DNA from: Hypericum androsaemum
Lineage: Eukaryota > Streptophyta > Magnoliopsida > Malpighiales > Hypericaceae
DNA: 64,000 nt
Assembly (NCBI GenBank): GCA_963995505.1
Contig: OZ023193.1
Location: 1-64,000, forward strand
Direction of reading: 5' to 3'
Below are positions 56,347 through 64,000 of this stretch, piece by piece. Made by a program: the position numbers and the translations under genes. Numbering within the stretch: position 1 is the stretch's first letter; every line of letters starts with the position of its first letter. Below the pieces are notes generated by a model, which had not been told where the DNA came from, made no database searches, and was given only the letters and a program-made list of their open reading frames with translations.

Positions 56347-59300
56347 ATGAAGGGGTTTGGAGAGCTTGTGCTTATTATTCCGTTGGTGTGGGGTGGTGGT
56401 GGTTATTCACCTCCCTCGTGGGCGCTTCTGGCGGCTGTCGCTTTTGTGCTCGTCTCACTCTCTCTGTCTTTCTACCTCCTCTTTGAGCACCTCTCCGCCT
56501 ACAAGAATCCCGAGGTACTACTATTTCTACTGCCCCCCCTTTTATCCCTTAACCCTTGTTTGACCTTGTCATCTCGGTTTCACATTCTTTGGTTGTTATA
56601 TCTCCCAGGAGCAGAAGTTCCTTATTGGAGTTATCTTGATGGTTCCCTGTTACGCCATCGAATCAGTGAGTTCCTTATCTCTGCAGTTTCTTCGCGAAAG
56701 TGAATCCTTTAACTATCTGAGCTCTATGATTGATGCCAGGGCAGTTCAGTTCTGATCTTTTCCTGAGGGTGATATTTGATTGTACTCATTTTCAAGATGA
56801 TTCCACTTTTTTAAATAGTAGTTCACTTCAGTTCTGTTTTGGTTTCATCCAAGTCCTAAGTCAGTCATACTCTACGCACAGGTTATATCATTGGCCAAGC
56901 CTTCTATCAGTGTTGATATTGAAATACTGCGGGATTGCTACGAGTCATTCGCTATGTATTGCTTTGGTAGATACCTTGTGGCTTGCTTAGGTAAGAGCCG
57001 GCGAAATCTCTTCCCTGCTCTTTTCTTTTTAGCTTATTGATTTTTGGTCTCGCATTCTAGAATTTTGTTTTCTTTAGTCTATGGTACTGATGGTACCTCT
57101 GCTTGAATCCTGTCATTGATTCTGCAGGTGGAGAAGAAAGAGCAGTTGAATTTATGGAAAGAGAAGGCCGCACAAGTTCCAAAAGTCCTCTGTTGGGCGG
57201 GAAGGGTATCGTTGAGCACCCTTTCCCAATGAAATACTTCTTAAAACCTTGGAGGCTTGGTCAGTGGTTTTATCAAGTTATCAAGATTGGAATTGTGCAA
57301 TATGTATGTAAATGACTCAACTATTTACGACTCTATCCTCCTGTTTCATAAATGGAAGATTCTTTCTTGAATCTTTTTGTTTCAGAAGTCCAAATTATTG
57401 ATTCTTTCCCCTCGTGCACACGTCTTTTTCTTTATAATTTCTTCATTTCAGATGATAATCAAAGTCCTGACTTCAGTTCTAGCAGTAGTGCTTGAAGCCT
57501 TTGGAGTATATTGCGAAGGAGAGTTTAAATGGGGATGTGGGTAAGCTGATTTTGATTATCGAGTTTTACCCTGCTTTCACTTGTTAAAATAGTAAAGGAA
57601 GGACTTCTCACGTCTCCTTTCTAATCTTCATTACGTCACCTTTCACTTCCGTGGATTTAGGTTGAGAACACTGGTTGGTTAGAAGTGTAGTCTTAGCTCG
57701 ATCTAAATTGAGGTACCGGTCTTGTTTCGTTTGCTCTCAAGTAGATTGCTTGAGTAGCAATACCGCCCGATCTTGATGTGACAACTGGTTGGTGGTTTGT
57801 CTGCGGAGCCAGGGTATGTAGTCTGATGCTGGATGATGGAGGTTATTTGAAAATCATCTCATTTGCTTTTATCAATGCAGGTACCCTTACGTGGCAGTGG
57901 TTCTAAATTTCAGTCAGTCATGGGCTTTGTACTGTTTAGTTCAATTTTATACAGTCACAAAAGATGAACTGGCCCACATTAAACCACTGTACAAGTTCCT
58001 GACCTTCAAGTCGATTGTCTTCTTGACATGGTGGCAAGGAGTGGCAATTGCTCTTCTATGCTCCTTTGGTTTATTTAATAGCCCAATAGCTCAAGGATTG
58101 CAGTTTCAATCAAGCGTGCAAGCTTTCATTATTTGTATAGAGGTAAAAGACTTGCTTTCTTCTATTCGACTAAAACATTATTCTGTATACTAGTTGATTC
58201 TCTTGGGCGGTCATATTTCTGACTCGCTCATTCAACTCTCTCGATCTTTTCATCATTTCTTTGATGAGGCTTCTGTAATGATGCAATTATAGTTGTTGCT
58301 TAATGCTAGACATGATGTAAATGATGAGAAGTATGCCTAGTAAGTTATGTTTGTTAGGTTGCTTATGCTGTTGTTTATGGGATCAGTGAATTCTTTCCTT
58401 CTAATGTGAATGGGTGAAATTCTCTTTGGGTTGCCATGAAACCTTGAAGGACATTGCCCCCAATATAGCCGACATGAAAAACCAATCTATTCTACTGTTA
58501 GTGCTGTTCTTTGAAGATACTGGGAGGCGAAGGGGAAGCATGCCATTTCGCCTATTGCCCCATGGACAATACTGGTGTGTTTTATTATTTAAAACAAAAT
58601 TATATAAAATGGTTGTTGTGAAGTGGGTTTTTAGTATTAAAGATATCTGTACAGTTAATCCTTATTCTGAGTACTAAAGTCTAGCAGGTACTTGTATTCA
58701 TGCAGCACAGATGGGTATTGCTTCAGTTGTTCATCTGTATGTTTTCCCTGCAAAGCCTTACGAGCTAATGGGGGATCACTTTCCTGGAACTGTTTCCGTT
58801 CTCGGAGATTATGTATCTATTGATTGTCCTGTAGACCCGGACGAAATCAGAGACAGTCAGCGACCCACAAAGCTACGCCTCCCTCAGCCTGACACTGACA
58901 TAAAGAGTGGGATGACTATCACAGAAAGTGTGCGAGATGTAGTCATTGGAGGAAGTGAATACGTAAGTGTTCTGCAACTTATCTAGGAACGCGGTCTGTC
59001 CGCTGTCAATTTTTATTTAGGTAATTCTCTTTTTAAGGAGAATCTTTGTCTGTGCTTGATATTGGCCTTTGTGCTTGGCCCCTACACAGATAGTCAAGGA
59101 TGTGAAGTTCACCATGAATCAAGCTGTTGAGCCGGTGGAAAAGGGAATCACCAAGTTCAATGAGAAATTGCATAAAATGTCACATAGAAGGAGAACTAAG
59201 GACGACAGTTCCATTGCAACATCTTCCCCTGCTCGAAGGGTGATCAGAGGCATAGATGATCCCCTTTTAAATGGCAGCATCAGTGACAGCGGAGTAACGA

Positions 59301-59422
59301 GGGGTAAGAAGCACCGGCGGAGATCTGGCTATGCCAGTGGAGAGAGCGGGGGAGAAAGCAGCAATGACCAAAGCTATGGTGGGTATCAGATCAGAGGCCA
59401 AAGATGGATAACAAAAGAGTAG
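56347..59422 (+). CDS. LAZ1: LAZ1 homolog (DUF300/OST-alpha-like, TMEM184-like membrane protein), 481 aa, eight exons
   Basis: Exons: 56347-56514, 56609-56665, 56882-56990, 57128-57303, 57452-57540, 57881-58142, 58711-58962, 59090-59422; the sum of 1446 nt is in frame. The family has seven predicted spans; visible ones include WALLAAVAFVLVSLSLSFYL, FLIGVILMVPCYAI and FLTWWQGVAIALL. Signature parts are ISVDIEILRDCYESFAMYCF, HPFPMKYFLKPW and YPYVAVVLNFSQSWALYCLV. The C-terminal tail is charged and serine-rich. Arabidopsis LAZ1 was found through suppression of autoimmune cell death and is linked to vacuole function and brassinosteroid signalling. The start codon 56347 is the first ATG in frame with the first span; an upstream TTG-started reading is not needed. 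Which paralogue this is cannot be settled by eye. Confidence 0.9.
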
Positions 59423-60260
59423 AGAATAATTTCTCAAGCTTAAAATTGAGAAGTCGATGAAATCTGGAAATGGCCATGGCAAAGGAGAAGACATTATTAG
59501 TTGATGCAGCAATGATCATGACACGCCAATCCGAAATTTTTGTGCTTGCTGAAAATGGCTTTCGCCTCTTTTCAGCTTATGGTGAATCAATTTTACTGGT
59601 GACTGATGCATATGTATCACAGCTCGGCCTCCGGTGTTGTATAGAGCTTCAATTGAGTTGGTTTCATGTATTGAAGTGGTTTTCCACTGGCGCATTAGTG
59701 AAATGTATAAGACCCCGCATCACAAGGGACACTGTGCCTTTTTTTATGACCATCTCCAAGTATTATTATATGTCAATCTCTGTTTAATGTGCCTTTTTTC
59801 GAGTGTTTGAATCATGTACACAGTGTTATTGAGGTAGAGGTACTCTTTTTCTACTGTGGTTTGAGATTTTAATGAGACCACGGCTGCAACGGCACTCTTT
59901 AACTTCTTTTGCTTTGTATATACGACAATCAGGTTGAACATGTGTGAATTGTTTTTTTTAATAAGATTTTTGTCATGACCAGAGTTTGAATCTAGTGGTT
60001 CCATTCCACTCTTCCCTTATACCATTAGAATAAGTACTCTCTGGTAAAATATGCTATGCAGTATCGCGCAATTAGGCATCAAAGAAAAAATATATATGTT
60101 TAATGTGTATCAGCCATATCAATTAGGCATCAAAGAGTTCAAGCTGGAGAAGGAACTTTCCCACATTCCAAACGTCGCAGGAGGGATTAACATCAACTCA
60201 AGGGGCAAGGCTTAATTCAGTAGAAGGAAGCAAACAAGTTTTAGTTGCTGCTGTGCAGAA
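59423..60260. other. Convergent spacer between LAZ1 and the histidine phosphatase
   Basis: 3' UTRs and AT-rich sequence. A stretch near 59960-60050 (ttttgtcatgaccagagttt, tataccattagaataagtac) resembles 21770-21830, so a dispersed repeat is likely. The 105-aa frame at 59470-59787 looks like nothing known. Confidence 0.5.
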
Positions 60261-61755
60261 TCATATAACACGCCGGAGTTCTCCAGTGAGCAAAGCAAAC
60301 TTGCGGTGCTGAGAAAGGATGGATGGGACTTTGACAGCTTGAATCGTTGATGCTAAGTCGCAGGAAGCAGATTCGTCTGGATGATTGGTGGTGTCTAGTA
60401 TCGTTTGCAAGATTTGCAAAGGATCACCGTGACTAACAATCAGGATCGCGCATCTGCAGAGTTGAGAACATGTACATTTTCTAAAAGGCACATACCAGAT
60501 GAATCTGAGAGCGATTAACAAAGAAAATTGAAAAATCCAAGCGGACTTGCTCGTGTCAGCGAGCAGCATGAGTTATCATATCAGCTAAATGACACCTAAA
60601 GGTGATGATGGGTCTTACCCTTGGAACTCAGATTCTATTGCTTCCATTGCTGTGGCAAGTCTGGTAGCAACATCGTAAACGCTCTCTCCGCCTTCTGGTG
60701 GCATGAGAGGATCCTTCTCGTCAAGCGCCCATATCTCTGCGTACTGTTAAGGAGGAAAGTTATCCCTTGATGGCTACCCCGCACCGCAGTGATATCACAA
60801 CCATATCCAGGAATAATGACTAGAACAACTCACCTTGTCGTGTGACTGAAGTTCGAACGTTGGACCAAAATAACGTTCCCGAAGATCCTCCATCATCTGT
60901 TCAGCATTCAGAACAAGACGAGGAGAGGGAACTTGAGAAGGAAAGAAAGTGTTCAACAGAAAAAAGAGGTTAAAAAAAAAAGAAAAAAAAAAGTGGCAAG
61001 ACCTTGCATTGAGGGCCTTGGAATTGAAGATTGAGAACGTTTGCAACAAGTTGAGCGGTGTGAGTAGTTCTTGAGAAAGGGGAGTAGCAGATGCGGACGG
61101 TGTCAAGTGGTATGTTTCCCTCCTTCAAGTGCTGCTACAACCCAAATTATTAAGCGGTTGATAAGATAATGGCGAGGATCAAGAAAAGCACGCCCTAAAC
61201 TGATGCAAAGCCACTCACTCACTACTGGCATTGTAGTCAGAGTAAGAGGCTCGAACCTGCCCCCACCCCACAACTTAACTAACTAAATAACATAATTAAT
61301 TAGGGGAATTTGTAAGGAATTAAAAAGGAAAAAAGAAAAAAGAAGTGATGCAAAGCAGCAAGAAACAGGTATATGATGTTGTATATGTAAAAAGTTATAT
61401 GGAAGAGAAATGTAATTGGGAGGGGGGACCTGGAGGAAGAGATGTCCGGCCAATTCTGCTTGGTGAACGCCTTCAGAAGCCAGTTGGTACTCGGGGCGGG
61501 TCCCATTCTCCTGGTTTTGGTTTCAACCAGAAAAAAAGCAAGGAACGGAACGGAACGGAATGGCCATTAATAATAATAATTTACCCTAATAATAATATTA
61601 AATAATAATTAAAAAAAAGGGAAGGAGATGAGAGGAGGATAGGGGGTACTACTGACGAGGGAGGAGACGATGAGACCGGTCTCGTTGGGAATGCTCTTGC
61701 CATGCCTCACCGCCCAGTAACTGTTCCTTACCAAAGGACTCTTGTTCGTTTCCAT
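60261..61755 (-). CDS. Phosphoglycerate mutase-like histidine phosphatase, 229 aa, six exons
   Basis: Exons: 61755-61657, 61510-61430, 61131-61003, 60896-60834, 60743-60619, 60453-60261; the sum of 690 nt is in frame. The histidine-phosphatase fold is clear: the phosphohistidine motif RHG (AVRHGKSIPNE, H18), the second Arg in CYSPFSRTTHTAQ, an acidic stretch EIWALDEKDPLMPPEGGES, and the second His in IVSHGDPLQ. It resembles the small plant family around Arabidopsis At3g05170; the true substrate of these proteins is not established, so a glycolytic mutase role should not be assumed. No targeting peptide is seen. The exon 3 acceptor is a tandem TAGCAG, so an extra Gln may be included by alternative splicing. 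Confidence 0.88.
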
Positions 61756-62353
61756 TGAATTAATTAATTATTCACTCTCCCAAAACAAAACGCACAAGTA
61801 ATCACCCAATCAAATCAAATATAAATATAAATATAAAACTAATGGCCTTTTTATCTTCAAATCAAATCCCTATAAATACGCTTTCAAATCGCTGTTTGAT
61901 TGGTCGATGGTGGTATCTCGCCCGCCGCAAGTGTTTCTCTCTCCTTTTTTTAAGAATAAAACGAACGAACGAACGAATTTGTTTTTGAGAACAAAGTGTG
62001 TGTTTTATTTTCTTTTCTTCCCAAATGGGCTGGGCCCACCAATCCATATGAATGATACTCATACATTGCATATTGTTTGTGCATATTGTTGACAGAGACC
62101 ACTCATTAACAAGTAAGTACTGGGCCTGCCCCCAATCCACAAGCCCACCCACTCTACACAACATCGATGCCTCAAGTGAGATGAGATGAGATGGGCGAAC
62201 CAAGCAAGCCAAGAAGAAGACGACGACGACGGAGGACATCTTCCTCAGTGACAGACAGATATAGACAGAGCACCTTCCAAGGTGGAGTTCGGCACAACTG
62301 ATGATTGAGAGAAGCTTCACACATCCATCCACCAATCATTCTTTCTTGGGGCT
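61756..62353. other. Spacer between the phosphatase promoter and the EF-hand gene 3' end
   Basis: It should hold the phosphatase promoter and the 3' UTR of the EF-hand gene (both minus strand). It contains an (ATAAAT)n-like run near 61818-61835 and (GACGAC)n near 62218-62232. No gene was seen. Confidence 0.5.
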
Positions 62354-64000
62354 TCATATCCTACAGTTGGCGGCTGCATGAAAATTCAAAATCATACATA
62401 CATACATACATACATACAATGTGGCATTACAATTTGCTAACTCATATACGTAGTCTGTTATTTTGGACGACGACTCGGACTTACCGCAGTATATGAACTG
62501 GTTGAAATCAAGTGTCACCCTGCCTTGCTTTGCCGTATCAAACGAATTGAAAAGATTCCTGCAGCATATGCACCAATCAACCAACGACCCTAGTCAGTCA
62601 ACGTAATAGTTTTAGCACTTAGTCGCCACTTTCACCATATAAGAACCAAAGGATACTCACCGACTGGATTGCATAAAAATACATAGAGCCATGAGGTTGT
62701 CCAGCCGAAATCTACCCGTCTTCTCCTGATCAAAGCTCTGAAGACAGCAGTGTCCATGTCAGTAACAAGTTTTGGTCAACTCTAGTCCACTAAACTTGGA
62801 AGATAAACATTACGGAGAAACCAAACATTCAACTGCTGGAATCTAACAACTTTATCGAGCTCGGGAGATGACAGAGGGGGGCGTCATTCAACCAAAAATG
62901 GAAGAGCCTATCAATGGATGCATGGATGGTCCCAGCAAATGTTCACAAAGTTCCAGGGGGGTGACAGAAGTCTAACCTCACAGACTGTGTAAAAAGAAGG
63001 AGAATCCAACGTGAAACCAAGTTTCACCAATGCCTGAAATCAAGTTGTAAGTAACAGCAAGAGGCAAGATTAACTGGAGAGGGAATATTTTTATCAGAAT
63101 ATCAATTATAGATGAAAACACAAATTCAATAAATAGACACGAGTAGAAGGTAGGATCAATGGGGCGAAACAGGTGAATATATAATATAATCATTGAGAAT
63201 GAGAAGCTACCTTGTACACATCATCAGGAATAAGATATCCACGGCCCCTGTTGCAACTAGAAAAATATAAGATACTAATGCCAATAGTAGTACGGTATGA
63301 TCATCAATGAAACTCGAAATACAGAGTCGTTTTGTTTGTATTCAGTGAATCAATTACCTCTCAAGTTCGGAGAATGCTTGTTGAATCTGCAAAAAAAAAG
63401 ATAGATCAACAGAAGTAGGATATTGGATCATTGAATCCTTGACAAGGAGTTACCAGTGAATGAGTAAGGTTGGAAAAAGAGCACTCCATAAGCAAAGCAC
63501 GAACAGGGCAATCATCAAGGACAAGGGATGTGGAGCAAGTAGAAAAAGTGATGTTGAAAAGAAGGAAGAAGAAGGCACCTTGACGAGGAAGTCGTTGAGG
63601 GCAACGAATTCTGCAATTGTAGGAACCAAAATCAAAATTCAGTACAAAGCAATCTAAAACTAAGATTGCCCCACAGTAGGGCTCCACACGAATTCGATTG
63701 GGGCAATAATTTGTAGTCTCTCGCAAATTGTTCTGATACACTGGACATATTATATGCAATTGCCCTCCATGCCAACAATCATAGGTAGAAAGAGAGAAGG
63801 AATGAATAATAATAATAAAGAAGAAGAACCTGGGAAGCTCATGGTTCCATTGTTATCGAAATCATAAATCCTAATCATTTGCTGGACGACGGAGATGGGG
63901 AACTCCAGGTGGCCCACCCCCAGAGCTCGCTGCATATCATATCATATGATCCCTAATTAATTAGCAGCAGAAAACCAATCCTAATTAGTTACATTATTAA
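62354..64000 (-). CDS. Penta-EF-hand-like calcium-binding protein, 3' part (gene continues beyond the window)
   Basis: Exons inside the window: 63929-63830, 63610-63579, 63386-63358, 63247-63211, 63033-62977, 62737-62661, 62558-62485, 62373-62354; together 426 nt in frame, 142 codons with the stop. The 5' exons lie past 64000. The first visible EF loop is canonical (DFDNNGTMSFPE, ending in Glu). Later segments, GRGYLIPDDVYKALVKLGF, SFDQEKTGRFRLDNL and SFDTAKQGRVTLDFNQFIY, look like degenerate EF-hands. The order and the short C-terminal end (ANCRI) resemble peflin/sorcin-type penta-EF proteins. These bind calcium and often membranes or partner proteins; the role here is unknown. All introns are GT-AG. 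Confidence 0.8.
62392..62420. repeat. (CATA)n microsatellite in the last intron of the EF-hand gene
   Basis: About six copies of CATA lie some 20 bp inside the 3' end of the last intron, close to its acceptor. Confidence 0.8.

Noticed and set aside
58414..58677. 87-aa open frame in LAZ1 intron 6
   Set aside because: Skipping it keeps the conserved FIICIE-MGIASVVHLYVF junction in phase; it has no family similarity.

Overview
This window is nuclear DNA of a flowering plant. It holds spliced genes with GT-AG introns and plant-only families: a FAR1-related protein, an ARID protein with an alpha-crystallin-like end, a two-membrane-span HMG-CoA reductase, CYP72A, UGT73 and LAZ1. The spacers are AT-rich and full of DNA transposons. 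Strong GC bias in the first exons of the HMGR and BIG1 genes would fit a monocot, but that is only a hint and the species cannot be named from the sequence.

Layout. 805-3633 (-) is a FAR1-RELATED SEQUENCE gene. 3959-10677 is a transposon graveyard of Mutator-like elements (MULEs), several carrying stolen gene pieces (plastid ribosomal protein PSRP6, an aspartic protease) and one degraded MUR3-like GT47 fragment. 11071-14571 (+) is an ARID5-type chromatin gene. 15942-17901 (-) is HMG-CoA reductase. 18-24.9 kb is repeat-rich: a 2-kb MULE with an ammonium-transporter fragment, a clean hAT MITE, and a Helitron carrying an ATL-type RING-H2 pseudogene. 24959-32655 (-) is the ARF-GEF BIG1 in 11 exons. 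33.3-36.1 kb holds a LINE scrap and a second Helitron with a related ATL fragment. 37635-45025 is a complete young LTR retrotransposon that encodes only Gag and protease. 46717-49698 (+) is a CYP72A P450 whose third exon is split by a 275-bp MULE. 50318-51627 is a MULE with a GH17 fragment. 52110-53597 (+) is an intact UGT73 glycosyltransferase. 54453-55667 is another MULE. 56347-59422 (+) is a LAZ1/DUF300 membrane protein. 60261-61755 (-) is a histidine phosphatase. 62354-64000 (-) is the 3' part of an EF-hand gene that runs off the window.

Exon models were built by hand from splice signals. For every multi-exon gene the summed coding length is a multiple of three; for the P450 this holds only once the inserted element and one target copy are removed. 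Most gene products are housekeeping (vesicle traffic, chromatin, signalling). HMGR, CYP72A and UGT73 all belong to isoprenoid or saponin-type metabolism, but their proximity here may be chance.

The main unusual signal is the number of gene-fragment-carrying DNA transposons: nine MULE-type elements, eight of them with recognisable or partial 9-bp target duplications, plus two Helitrons, in 64 kb. I found no CRISPR array, no rRNA gene and no convincing tRNA gene.
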